Below are positions 1 through 11,004 of a stretch of DNA of 64,000 nucleotides, one piece after another. The stretch covers positions 1-64,000 of the forward strand of contig JBAGJB010000145.1 in the NCBI GenBank assembly GCA_037577475.1. Reading direction: 5' to 3'. The notes under the pieces are model-generated. The model made no database searches and was not told the origin of the DNA. It saw only the letters and a list, made by a program, of their open reading frames with translations. The stretch's first letter is position 1. Every line of letters starts with the position of its first letter. This DNA comes from Chaunax sp. Z400 (lineage: Eukaryota > Chordata > Actinopteri > Lophiiformes > Chaunacidae). Both the position numbers and the translations under genes were made by a program.

Positions 1-142
1 AGACAGACGAATGACTGCTGGTAATCAGTGGAATTTTACTTAATTTCTTCTTTTTTTCCACATATTTGTCACAATTATTTCTTATCTTCAATCCAAACGG
101 AATATAGGACAAAGAAAAGGATAATTAAACACAGTTTAGTTT

Positions 143-386
143 TAATCTTTACAATAACTGGATATCAGTTTTTCACACTGCAGTGGAGAACTCCTGGCTC
201 ACTCTTCTTTGCAGAATCACTTTAATTCAGCCACAACGGAGGGTTTTGGAACATGAACTGCTCTTAAATGCCCTGCCACTTCATCTGATTAAATTTTGAG
301 TCAGGACTTTGACCAGGCCTTTCCAAAAACCTTGATTTCATGTCTTCTGAGCCATTTAGAGGTGGACTCTTGTGCTTTGGATCAGA
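143..386 (-). pseudogene. Tc1/mariner-like transposase C-terminal remnant
   Basis: Read on the minus strand, one frame gives DPKHKS near 370-386 and QSPD near 315-330. These match the conserved DPKH and QSPDLNP stretches of Tc1-type DDE transposases. A neighbouring frame supplies a STSKWLRRHEIKVF-like stretch between them, and further downstream comes a piece resembling the conserved LKxFCKEEWA-type tail. The frames alternate and stops interrupt them, so it is a frameshifted, dead fragment covering only the last part of the catalytic domain. No inverted terminal repeats were seen. Family assignment is from recalled Tc1 motifs. Confidence 0.65.
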
Positions 387-389
387 TTT

Positions 390-1434
390 CTAAATTACCC
401 ATTGCCTCTCTCTGCCTCTGGTTTGAGTTACTTTACTTCCTGCTTTGTTTCCCACCTGTGTGATATGCCATGCCCTGATTAGTTTCACCTGTCCCTCGTT
501 AGGTTTCCCTCCCTCTGTGCCAGTTTGTGTGAGTACTTTGTGTGTCTAGTGTTCCAACCTTTCCTTTGTGTTTATTCCCAGCGATTATGGATTTTTGCTT
601 TGTTTATCTCGACATTGCCTGTTATTGGATTTTGATTCTTGCCAGCTACGTTGGATTTGTTTGTCTGTTTTGGGCTGCCTTTTCTGGATTTGATCAGTGC
701 CTTCCTCACAGTCCATAAGCCTTTTGCACCTTTTTGTTTTAATATTTTTTTCTGCTGGTCTGCCTCCGGTGTCTCAACAGGACCCTACCCCTTGTTTTCC
801 TGTACCCTGCATGTGGCACAATCACATGTTCGACTGTTACATGATGCTGACATCAATTTTTACCTTTTAAAAAGATGCTGACTGTAGCTTCTTTTTTGTT
901 CCCATTAGCTGTGACACTTGTTGAGTTTTTTTTAAAGTAAATAAAATATGTCAGTGCAGTGAAAGGGAAGGCAAACAGTTGATTAATATTAAATCAAAAA
1001 CATTAAAGAATAATTAAGTGTTGCCTCTGGACTGACAATGAATGCATATCCTTTCTTTTAAAAAGTTACGTTCATAAAGCAAACTTACATGTTTAAAGAG
1101 GTCCTTTCATATCCTTTCTCTTTTAGACAGTTGTCTCATATTTATAGTCCCCAGAGTTCCAGAGTGTCGACTGAAGCAGAGACTTTCTCAACATGCACTA
1201 GATTTTATGATTTACTTTTACTGGTTGTTTTCCACTCCTAATTCATAACAGCACAGAAGTAAGAGTGGGCGCCTGCTGATGTAAAGATAAGAGAGACCAC
1301 AAGCTGAGTTCAAATAGCTCAAGGTTCTTTCTATATAAAGAATTTGGTCCTACATGCTGATGACACCATGTCAATGATTCTTAAAAGCTAAATAGGTTTA
1401 AAATCTGCTTCATTTTTAAGGCCTCTGCACCAGC
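390..1434. other. Non-coding stretch, no recognised gene
   Basis: The part from about 430 to 880 is T/C-rich and has the look of the 3' region or LTR of a teleost retroelement, but I could not assign a family. An 80-codon frame at 639-881 has no recognisable domain. From 880 to 1434 I see nothing beyond AT-rich sequence. Confidence 0.5.
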
Positions 1435-1815
1435 GGCGGCCATGACTGGAATAACCAAAAAGGCACAGCAGAAGATGCACCTCCTGCGCCAGCTCAGGAA
1501 GTTCAACCTGCCTCTGGAGATGCTGACACAGTTCTACACAGCAACCATCCAGTCTGTTCTCTGCTCATTGATTGCTGTCTGGTTATAATCGGCCACCAAA
1601 CAGGACAGGAACAGACTGCAACGGACCGTCAGGACTGCAGAAAAAAATCATCTGTGCCAACCTGGCCTCCATTCAGGACTTATGCACGTCCAGAACCAAC
1701 TTTTTCCCCTCGTAAACTCAGGCCTGGCTGGTCGACAGACTTTTGTTTTTGGTGTTTTGGAAAGTAATTATTAAATTTGTTATAAAAAGTAAATAAAGTT
1801 TTGCATCTGATTCTG
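1435..1815 (+). pseudogene. L2/Rex-type LINE reverse transcriptase 3' fragment
   Basis: A frame from 1442 to 1588 reads MTGITKKAQQKMHLLRQL and continues with FYTATIQSVL and AVW, matching the conserved end of the reverse transcriptase of L2/CR1/Rex-like teleost LINEs (KKAQQR..LRQL, FY..IESVL). The frame ends in TAA. The expected following part (RLQRTVRTAEK, then an ASIQDL-like stretch) continues with frameshifts to about 1735, and an AATAAAG 3' tail lies near 1792. Endonuclease, RT fingers/palm and start are missing, so this is a 5'-truncated dead copy. The clade is uncertain. Confidence 0.7.
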
Positions 1816-1949
1816 ACATTGATATCAAGGTAAGTGATAACCATATATTCTATAGTCTAATGTAATTAATTTATCATCAATCATCAGTTAATCAATCAAT
1901 AATTGATTAGGCTGTGAAAAATTAGTTGAAGCTTCCATGGAAGTCTTCC

Positions 1950-2135
1950 CTATTTCAGGGTTTAAGAGTGGAGGCCAAGGCATCGATCTCTGAAATACCA
2001 GATAAAATTAGCAGTGACAATGGAACACCCTTTGTCAGTGCGGCATCCAAGAGCTTTGGTAAGTATCTTTGCACTGATATGAAACAACACAGTGCATTTC
2101 AATGTGCAGCGTACTGTGGAGCTGGAGAGAGAGAA
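1950..2135 (+). pseudogene. Retroviral-type integrase core remnant
   Basis: The frame holds ISSDNGTPFVS at about 2008-2040. It matches the second-aspartate motif of retroviral and LTR-retroelement integrases (P..ISSDNG..F). About 25 codons later a stretch resembling the conserved VEREN region appears across two frames. No zinc finger, first aspartate region or flanking LTR was seen. The 110-codon frame at 1926-2258 around it is partly chance. This is an old broken fragment; an endogenous retrovirus and a Ty3-like element are both possible. Confidence 0.45.
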
Positions 2136-2259
2136 CTGAACTGTTATGTGCAGTTCATGTGCAGGGAGCTAGAGACGAGGCACTGCCACCGATATGTAAC
2201 TGAGATAATGTGGATTCAGAAAGGATCAAGGAAGAAAAGGCAAAATGAAGGAAGGTAAT

Positions 2260-3089
2260 TATATGATGGAGAGCAGTTTCATGTTTGACAGTAAAGCAAT
2301 CTGCTCGTCTGTTTCCGGAGAAACTTCCACTGTAATTTATGGACACTCTGCACCGTTCTCTACCAAGTTGTCCTTGAGAGTGTTTAGCTTCATTAATGCT
2401 GCTTTCATACACACTAACAGGTTGGTACACTGTACAAACTGAGTTGAAGAACGTTTTCTATTATTCCAAGAACCTCAGGCCTCCTTCAGAACTCCAACTT
2501 TCCTCAGTGCTATTTGAGGTGTCTGCAAGAACTTCTGTCATTCCTCAGAATGAAAGAACCCTTTTGAGGTTGCTTCCTAAAGTGTTTTTAAACTAGGCCT
2601 ACTATATTTGGATATGTGATATTTAAACTACTATATTGGATATGTCAGGACGTTTTCTCAATAAATTTACAATTGCTCTGCAAACACCTTCTTTTTCCAT
2701 GTTTTTGAACTGTGTATTAAAGTCAGAGAAAGTTGGTCACTCAAAATGTATATTTCAAAGTTCTCCTTCTCCTCCGTCCTTTTCTTCTTCTCATTATGTA
2801 GCTTTGAAAATACCTTTGTGTTGTGTAGCTGGGGAGTTGAACACTTTTTCAAGCCACTATATGCATGTCACCCAATAGGGGCTGAGCCCCCTACAGGTCT
2901 GATCCTAGAACTGCCCCTGTTGCAGCTTTAACAAGTTCTTTTTACATCTTTCAAAGTATCTTCATGTTGTTAAATGACACCAAAATAACTGAATTCCACT
3001 CACATTGCACAGTATTGGTTAATAAGTTTTGGTATAGTTAAACCAAGTATTGGTTTAATAATTATAATCTTGGCTGATCCGAGCCATCA
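2260..3089. other. Non-coding stretch, no recognised gene
   Basis: Several frames of 60-90 codons occur on both strands, but they overlap each other, have no recognisable motifs and show no codon bias. I see no RNA gene or clear transposon here. Confidence 0.5.
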
Positions 3090-3212
3090 GACACATCATT
3101 GTGTATTTGGCATTTGTTGTTGGATTTATTTGTTTTGTTTGATGAGTATTTATTACTGCTGGCTGTGTATCATATTGCCCCCTGGGGATAATAAAGATAC
3201 CTTGAACCTGTA
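3090..3212 (+). mobile_element. LINE/SINE 3'-tail-like fragment
   Basis: The segment ends in CCCCCTGGGGATAATAAAG followed by an imperfect short-repeat tail. This resembles the 3' tails shared by L2/Rex-like LINEs and their partner SINEs in teleosts. No body of the element is identifiable upstream. Confidence 0.4.
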
Positions 3213-3395
3213 AATTTGGCAGGCCTCATTAAAAGCCTGTTGGATGAAGTTTTATATTTTTGAAGCTTTATTAAAGTGTCGTCAGGTTTCCATCAGAGAG
3301 CATAACATCGGGTTTGGACATTCCAGTTCAGTTCAATTCAATAAACACAAGAAGAGTAATATTCACTATGTAAAATTTTTATTTCGAATCAGTCA
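3213..3395. other. Unassigned spacer at the edge of the direct repeat
   Basis: Short AT-rich sequence between the terminal repeat and the AT-rich minisatellite. Nothing recognisable. Confidence 0.5.
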
Positions 3396-4162
3396 TGTTT
3401 TTAAAAACTGTATTTAAAATTCCTTATCATTTTCTAACTATATTTCCAATATTTGATCATTTTCTAACTATATTTAGAATATTTGATCATTTTCTAACTA
3501 TATTTACAGTCATTTATCATTTTATAACTATATTTACAATAATTTATCATTTTATAACTATATTTATAATATTTGATCATTTTATGACTATTTACATTTG
3601 ATCATTTTCTAACTATATTTACATTAATTGATCATTTTATAACTATGTAATTTATCATTTTATAACTATATAACATTTGATCATTTGATGACTATATTTA
3701 TAGTAATTTATCATTTTATAACTATTTACAATAATTTATCATTTTATAACTATTTAAAAAAATTATAATTTTGTAACTATATAATATTCGATCATTTTAT
3801 GACTAAATTTATAATTATCATTTTATAACTATTTACAATATTTGATCATTTTATAACTATATTTACAATAATTTATAATTTTATAACTATTTACAATAAT
3901 TTATAATTTTATAACTATAATAGTTGATCATTTTATGACTATTTATAATTATCATTTTATGACTACATTTACAATATTTGATCATTTTATAACTATACTT
4001 ACAATAATTTATCATTTTCTAACTATATTTACTATAATTTATCATTTTATAACTATTTACAATAAATGATCATTTTATAACTATATTTACAATAAATTAT
4101 CATTTTATGACTATATTTACAATAAATTATCATTTTATGACTATATTTACAGTAATATATCA
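3396..4162 (+). repeat. AT-rich minisatellite, unit about 24-30 bp
   Basis: The words ATCATTTTATAACTA or ATCATTTTCTAACTA, then TTTACAATAATTT, recur throughout. Many units are 30 bp and others are shortened to 24-28 bp. The array is almost free of G. Frames such as 3395-3601 (repeating FLTIF and YHFITIF) are by-products. The array resumes at 4348 after an inserted repeat. Confidence 0.9.
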
Positions 4163-4307
4163 TTTTCAATTTAGAGAGACCCAACAATCCACTATGAGCA
4201 AGCACTTAGCGACAGTGGCGACGAAAAACTGCCTTTTTAAAAAAGGCAGAAACGTCGAGCAGATCCAAGACTCAAGGTGGGCGGCTTTCTGCTTTGACCG
4301 GTTGGGG
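4163..4307 (+). mobile_element. Dispersed teleost repeat fragment inside the minisatellite
   Basis: A GC-richer block with words such as GAGCAAGCACTTAGCGACAG, GAAACGTCGAGCAGA and ACCGGTTGGGGTGAGAG. I recognise this arrangement as a common dispersed teleost repeat but cannot name the family. It interrupts the AT-rich array, which continues on its far side, so it may be an insertion. No target duplication could be fixed because the flanks are themselves repetitive. Confidence 0.5.
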
Positions 4308-4308
4308 T

Positions 4309-4346
<38 letters not shown>

Positions 4347-4347
4347 A
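4308..4347 (+). repeat. GA/GATA microsatellite
   Basis: A short run of GAGAGAGATA and GA repeats that directly follows the dispersed repeat fragment. It probably arose from that element's GAGAG end. Confidence 0.9.
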
Positions 4348-4460
4348 TATAACCACAGTAATTTATCACTTTATGACTATATTTAAATTTTTTTTATCAT
4401 TTTATAATTTATAATTTTACAACTATATTTAAAAAAATGTATCATTTATATTTAAAAAAA
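4348..4460 (+). repeat. Continuation of the AT-rich minisatellite
   Basis: Degenerate units with ATCATTTTATAA words and T- and A-runs, continuing the array that ends at 4162. Confidence 0.75.
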
Positions 4461-5282
4461 AGTATTTTGGAAAGGATACTGAAGGCCACAGACAAATCTT
4501 CGGGCTCATCAATTAGGCAGGCCTGCAATGAGAGATACAAGGAAAAGGGTTGTAAGAATCAAAGTTCGTAGAGTATCATATACATGTCACCCATGGGTGC
4601 CATAAGAATAGTATGTAGACAATGTCCTACTACCACACTGTCTATACAGTATAAAGGAATAACTGAGGAAAACATTGTGGCATTTGCAGGCTGATGCGTG
4701 TAAATGAGCCAAACACCAAGTCTCATAGTTGGTACTGACTGAAGCATGGCTAATATTTTATTATAACAATGATAAATAAAGTCTGCATTGTTAAAACTGA
4801 CTTTTAATGGTGTCAGATTTAGTGTGTTTCTTGTGGCACTCAAATCTAAAGTATACTTCCTCTAATCCTCTTCCCCAAAAAGACCCAAAAAAATAACTGT
4901 TCCATAATGAGTGTTTGTGTCTGTCATTAATTCTAATTGATCATCTTAATAGTCTGTAAAGAGATCACATAGATCTACTGGCCAAACAGGGACCTCAAAT
5001 ACATTTTTTAAAGCACAAGATGATAGCTCAGCCTCACAAATGCACCACAAAATGATCACTCAGCACATCACTGATACTATCTTCTCTGCAAAGGACATAA
5101 CATAATGTACATAACATGTACAATTTGTGTGAGGATCATATGGGGACACAAAATAGCAAGAAAGTGAAAGGGTGTGTGCAGATAGAGGGAGCTAAGATGT
5201 TTCTATGCTTAATCTTACCTGAGAAGTTGGAACTTGATGGCACGTTTCACCACTGGGAAAGGCTTGGCAGGGCCAGGAGGCT
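4461..5282. other. Non-coding stretch, no recognised gene
   Basis: A minus-strand frame of 94 codons (4559-4843) and a plus-strand frame of 95 codons (5116-5403) occur. Neither has a recognisable motif, and the second runs into the satellite, so I do not call either a gene. No RNA gene or transposon was recognised. Confidence 0.5.
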
Positions 5283-5757
5283 CACATCATTATCTGGATT
5301 TCTATTGATCGCCTGCTCACATCATCATTTGTATTTCTTTGGAACTTCTGCTCAGATAAGCATTTGTGTTTCTATTGATTGTTCGCTCACATCAGCATCT
5401 TGATTTCTATTGATCGTTTGCTCACATCAGCATTTGGATTTCTATGGATCACATTTTCAGATCAGCATTTGGATTTCTATTGATCGCCTGCTCAGATCAG
5501 CACTTGTATTTCTATGGATCTTCTGCTCAACTCAGCATTGGTATTTCTATTGATTGTTCGCTCAAATCAGCACCTGGATTTCTATGGATCACCTGCTCAC
5601 ATTAGCATCTGGATTTCTGTAGATTGAATCCTCCGATCAGCATTTGGATTTGTGTGGATTGCATCCTCCGATCAGCATTTGGATTTGTGTGGATTGCATC
5701 CTCCGATCAGCATTTGGATTTGTGTGGATTGCCTTTTCGCATCAGCATTTGTATTTC
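5283..5757 (+). repeat. 35-bp satellite, array A1
   Basis: Tandem units of about 35 bp built around TTTCTATTGATC or TTTCTATGGATC, followed by GCTCACATCAGCA. Nearly every unit has a GATC. The last units carry a TTTGTGTGGATTGCATCCTC variant that marks the edge leading into cassette P1; related edge units precede all P cassettes. Confidence 0.95.
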
Positions 5758-6629
5758 AAAAAAATTAAGCTAAGGCACTGTGTGAATAGTCAAAATTTCT
5801 CATCAGATTGCTGAAAATAATTTAACTTCAGCCACAGTTATAGTGTAGAAAAGGCCTCAAAGATAATCTTGTTGTTAAATAGCGCTTTTCTATTTTATTA
5901 GCTGTTTAATGACCCATTCAGTGCTGTATTCCTATTGGTTGCGCCGTCCCATCTGTGCACTGAGTCTGTTAACATACAGTGCAGTGTTGAACTCTTTCAG
6001 ATGTGTTCAGCAGCTCGTCACGTAATTGAGTTAAAGTATTAGTTAAACACGGTTGTTGCAAGTGGACTGAGCGTGAATGCCAATATAAGTATCTCGTTTA
6101 CTGTTGTGTTTGCTATTTGTTATGTATTTTAATAGTTTCGGTTGTTTAAAGGTAAAGGATAATTGTTGCTGTCGCTGTTAATTGAGCTTCGAAACTCCGT
6201 GAACGAACATACCGGAAGTGTTTTTTAACAATAAAAGCACTGTGAATGGATAACCGGAAGTTATGTGATGTTAGCGTTAGCCTAGCTTAACAGCGATAAA
6301 TGAACTATCGGGGCTGCCGATTGACTCAAGGTGAGGGAGATTAAAGTCTCAGCGGCACAAAAACACAAGGGGTGGAAACTAAGGAAGCATTCTGTACCTA
6401 GCAACGGTTGCTATGCTGCAGTTGCTGCTTGGCGTGTTCATGACGTGGCGTGACGTCATACGCACCCTTTCACACATTGTACTTTGATTTAGAAGGCATA
6501 TAAAACTCAACTGTCAGTACGTATATGAACAAATCAGCAGATTCGTTCCCAAAGCAGAAGTTTTTTTTCTGTCCCAGGCAAAGAGACACATCACAACAGA
6601 CTTAAACTATGGAGTGATGGCTCGCTACA
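5758..6629 (+). promoter_or_regulatory. Promoter-like cassette P1 (truncated form)
   Basis: A non-repetitive block found six times in the window. In order it has an inverted CCAAT (ATTGG, 5934-5938), ETS-type ACCGGAAGT at 6211-6219 and ACCGGAAGTTA at 6253-6262, an AATAAAA at 6230, a splice-donor-like CAAG|GTGAGG at 6327-6336, a palindrome TAGCAACGGTTGCTA at 6399-6413, a CRE half-site TGACGTG at 6441, a full CRE TGACGTCA at 6451-6458 and TATAAAA at 6499-6505. CRE-to-TATA spacing is 48 bp, normal for CRE/TATA promoters. An ATGGAGTGATGG start cluster lies at 6609. The block stops at CGCTACA and joins array A2. Promoter activity is inferred. A solo LTR is an alternative, but no TG...CA ends or target duplication were seen. 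Confidence 0.6.
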
Positions 6630-8303
6630 TTTTTTGTTGATCACCTAATCACATCAGCATCTGAATGTCTATTGATCGCCTGCACAGATCAGCATTTGTT
6701 TTTCTATTGATCGTTCACTCACATCAGCATCTGTATTTTTTTTGGATCGCCTGCTAACATCAGCATTTCTATTTCTATAGATTGTCTGTTTGCATCAGAA
6801 AAATCAGGCCTTGATTTCTATTGATCATTCCCTCACATCAACATCTGGATTTCTATGGACCGCCTGCTCACATCACTATTTGGATTCCTATTGATCACCT
6901 GCTCACATCAGCATTTGTATTTCTATTGATCGTTCGCTCGCATCAGCATTTGGATTTCTATTGATCACCTGCTCACATCAGCAATTTTATTTCTATTGAA
7001 CGTTCGCTCACATCAGCATTTGTATTTTTATGGATCACCTGCTCACATCAGCATTTGGATTTCTATTGATCGTTTGCTCACATCAGGCCTCGATTTCTAT
7101 TGATCACCTGCTCACATCAGCAATTTTATTTCTTTTGATCGTTCGCTCACATCAGCATCTGGATTTCTTTGGATCGCCTGCTCACATCAGCATTTTTATT
7201 TCTATTGATCGTTCGCTCACATCAGCATTTGTATTTTTATGGATCACCTGCTTGCATCAGCATTTGGATTTCTATTGATCGTTTGCTCACATCAGGCCTG
7301 GATTTCTATTGATCACCTGCTCACATCAGCAATTTTATTTCTATTGATCATTCCCTCACATCAACATCTGGATTTCTATGGACCGCCTGCTCACATCACT
7401 ATTTGGATTCCTATTGATCACCTGCTCACATCAGCATTTGTATTTCTATTGATCGTTCGCTCGCATCAGCATTTGGATTTCTATTGATCACCTGATCACA
7501 TCAGCAATTTTATTTCTATTGATCTTTCGCTCACATCAGCATTTGTATTTTTATGGATCACCTGCTTGCATCAGCATTTGGATTTCTATTGATCGTTTGC
7601 TCACATCAGGTCTCGATTTCTATTGATCACCTGCTCACATCAGCAATTTTATTTCTATTGATCGTTCGCTCACATCAGCATCTGGATTTCTATGGATCGC
7701 CTGCTCACATCAGCATTTGTATTTCTATAGATCGCCTGCTCAGATCAGCATTTGTATTTTTTTGGATCACCTGCTTTCATCAGCATTTGTATTTCCATTG
7801 ATCGTTCGCTCGCATCATCCTTTGTATTTCAATTGATCGTTCACTCACATCAGCATCTGTATTTTTTATGGATCGCCTGCTAACATCAGCATTTTTATTT
7901 CTATAGATTGACTGTTTGCATCAGAAACATCAGGCCTTGATTTCTATTGATCATTCCCTCACATCAACATCTGGATTTCTATGGACCGCCTGCTCACATC
8001 ACTATTTGGATTCCTATTGATCACCTGCTCACATCAGCATTTGTATTTCTACTGATCGTTCGCTCGCCTCAGCATCTGTATTTCTATTGATCGTTCGCTC
8101 CCATCAGCTTTTTTATTTCTATTGATCGTTCGCTCACCTGAGCATCTGGATTTCTATGGATTGCCTGCTCAGATCAACATTTGTATTTCTATTAATCGCC
8201 TGCTCAGATCAGCGTTTGAATTTTTGTTGATCACCTAATCACATCAGCATATGAATTTCTATTGATCGCCTGCACAGATCAGCATTTGTTTTTCTATTGA
8301 TCG
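6630..8303 (+). repeat. 35-bp satellite, array A2
   Basis: About 1.67 kb of 35-bp units starting right after P1. It opens with a TTTTTTGTTGATCACCTAAT junction that also follows P3 and P6. A longer variant unit with AAACATCAGGCCTTG words recurs. Frames of 82 codons (for example 7030-7278 and 7239-7487) reflect that three 35-bp units make 35 codons; they are not proteins. Confidence 0.95.
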
Positions 8304-10812
8304 TACATACAACATAAGACATTACACATACAACATAACACATAACACGTAAAATATAACACAACACATAAAACATAGCACATGACACATACAACATAAA
8401 ATAAAAAACATAACACAGAACACATAAAACGTAACATATACAACATAAGACATAACACATACAATATAAGGCATAACACAACATAACACATAACACAAAA
8501 AACATAACACATAAGACATCACACATACAACATAACACATAAAACATCACACATAAGATATAACACAAACATAAAACATAACATACAACATAAGATTTAA
8601 CACATAACACATACGACATAACACATAACACATAAAACATAACACATAACACATAAAACATAACACATACAACATAAGACATAACACATATAACATTACA
8701 CATAACACATAAGATACAACACAAATATAAAACAAAAAACATAACACATACAACATAAGAATTAACACATTCGACATAACACATACGCCATAAAACATAA
8801 CACATACAACATAAGAATTAACACATACAACATAACACAATACATAAAACATGACACATAAGACATAACACATATAACATTACACATAAGACATAACAGA
8901 TAAGATATAACACATAAATATAAAACGAAAAACATAACACATAACACATACGACATAACACATAACACATAAAACATAACACATAACACATAACACATAA
9001 CACATACAACATAAGAATTAACACATATAACATTACACATACGACATAACACATAAAACATAACACATAAGACATAACACATATAACATAAGATATAACA
9101 CATATAACATAACACATAAGACATAACACATACAACATAAGACATAACACATATAACATAACACATAAGACATAACACAAACAACATAACAAATAACACA
9201 TACAACATAACACATACAGCATAACACATAAGACATAACACATAAGACATAACACATACAACATAAAACATAACACATACAACTAAACACATAAAACATA
9301 ACACATAAGACATAACACATACAACATAACATAACACATACAACATAACACATAAGACATAACACATACAACATAAGACATAACACATACAACATAAGAC
9401 ATAACACATACAACATAAGACATAACACATACAACATAACACATACAACATAACACACAAGACATAACACATATACACATAACACATAAAACATAAAACA
9501 AAAAACATTAGACATAAGACATTGCACATACAACATAACACATAAAACATAAGACATAACACATAAAACATAAAAGAAAAAACATAAGACATAACACATT
9601 GCACATAAAACATAACACTTAAAACATAACACACACAACATAAGACATAACACATACAACATAACACATAAAACATGACACATAAGACATAACACATTCA
9701 ACATAACACAATACATAAAACATAACACATAAGACATAACACATACAACATAAGAATTAACACATACAACATAACACATAACACATAAAACACAACACAG
9801 ACAACATAAGACATAACACATAAAACATAACACATAAGACATCACACAAACAACATAACAAATAACACATACAACATAAGACATAAGACATAACATATAC
9901 AACATAACACATAAAACATAACACATAAGACAGAACACACAACATAATACATAACACATAAAACATATCATACAAGATATAACACATACAACATAACACA
10001 TAAAACTCAACACAAAAAACATAAGACATAAGACATTGCACATACAACATAACACATAAAACATAGGACATAACACATAAAACATAACACATACAACATA
10101 AAACATAACACATACAACATAAGAATTAACACATACAACATAAGACATAACACATAACACACAAGTCATAACACATAACAATTAACACATAAGACATAAC
10201 ACATACATCTAAACACATAACACATGCAACATAAGACATAACACATACAACATAACAGACAAGACATAACACATATACACATAACACATAAAACATAAAA
10301 CAAAAAACATAAGACATAAGACATTGCACATACAACATAACACATAAAACATAAAAGAAAAAACATAAGACATAAGACATTGCACATACAACATAACACA
10401 TACAACATAACACACAAGACATAACACATATAACATAACACATAACACATAAAACATAACACATACAACATAACACATAACACATAAAACAAAAGAAAAA
10501 ACATAAGACATAAGACATTGCACATACAACATAACATAAAACATAAGACATAACACATAAAACATAACACTTAAAACATAACACATACAACATAAGACAA
10601 CACATACAACATAAGACATAACACATACAACATAAAACATAACACACACAACATAAGACATAACACATACAACATAAGACATAACACATAAAACATAACA
10701 CATAAGACATAACACATACAACATAACACAATACATAAAACATAACACATAAGACATAACACATACAACATAAAACATAACACAGACAACATAAGAATTA
10801 ACACATACATAC
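8304..10812 (+). repeat. Heptanucleotide satellite, array H1
   Basis: About 2.5 kb of 7-bp words of the form ATANNAC: ATAACAC, ATAAGAC, ATAAAAC and ATACAAC. Rarer variants include ATTGCAC and a 14-bp ATAAGAATTAACAC. The plus strand is very A/C-rich and G-poor. On the minus strand the unit has no stop in any frame, giving overlapping open frames of up to 382 codons with a 7-residue MCYVLCV-like period. These frames have no other sign of coding. Confidence 0.95.
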
Positions 10813-11004
10813 ATCAGCATTTGTATTTCTATTAATCGCCTGCTCAGATCAGCATTTGTATTTCTATTAATCGCCTGCTCAAATCAGCACCTGGATTTCT
10901 ATGGATCACCTGCTCACATTAGCATCTGGATTTCTGTGGATTGCATCCTCCAATCAGCATTTGGATTTGTGTGGATTGCCTTTTCGCATCAGCATTTGTA
11001 TTTC
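10813..11004 (+). repeat. 35-bp satellite, array A3
   Basis: Five to six 35-bp-type units linking H1 to P2. It is repeated as A6 (20912-21103) with the same two junctions. Confidence 0.93.

Larger units (their letters stand above)
1..3222 (+). repeat. Left copy of a ~3.2-kb direct repeat at the window ends
   Basis: The whole segment recurs at 60797-64000 in the same orientation. I saw only about five or six base substitutions (for example A934 versus T61730 and T1573 versus C62369), one 19-bp segment near 1773-1791 missing from the right copy, and one extra T in the right copy near 63165. Both copies are cut by the window edges, so the true repeat is longer on the left of copy 1 and on the right of copy 2. 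It carries Tc1-like, LINE and integrase remnants but no intact gene. Read either as a recent duplication or as two haplotypes joined in assembly. Confidence 0.97.

Noticed and set aside
4559..4843. 94-codon minus-strand frame as a small gene
   Set aside because: No recognisable motif or supporting context, and length is within chance in AT-rich DNA.
5758..6629. Solo LTR of a retroelement
   Set aside because: No TG...CA ends, no target duplication, no adjacent primer-binding site or polypurine tract were seen. Kept only as an alternative.
8304..10812. Telomeric or telomere-like repeat because of the 7-bp period
   Set aside because: The unit ATANNAC does not match the vertebrate hexamer or known heptameric telomere repeats, and it is internal with sharp satellite junctions.
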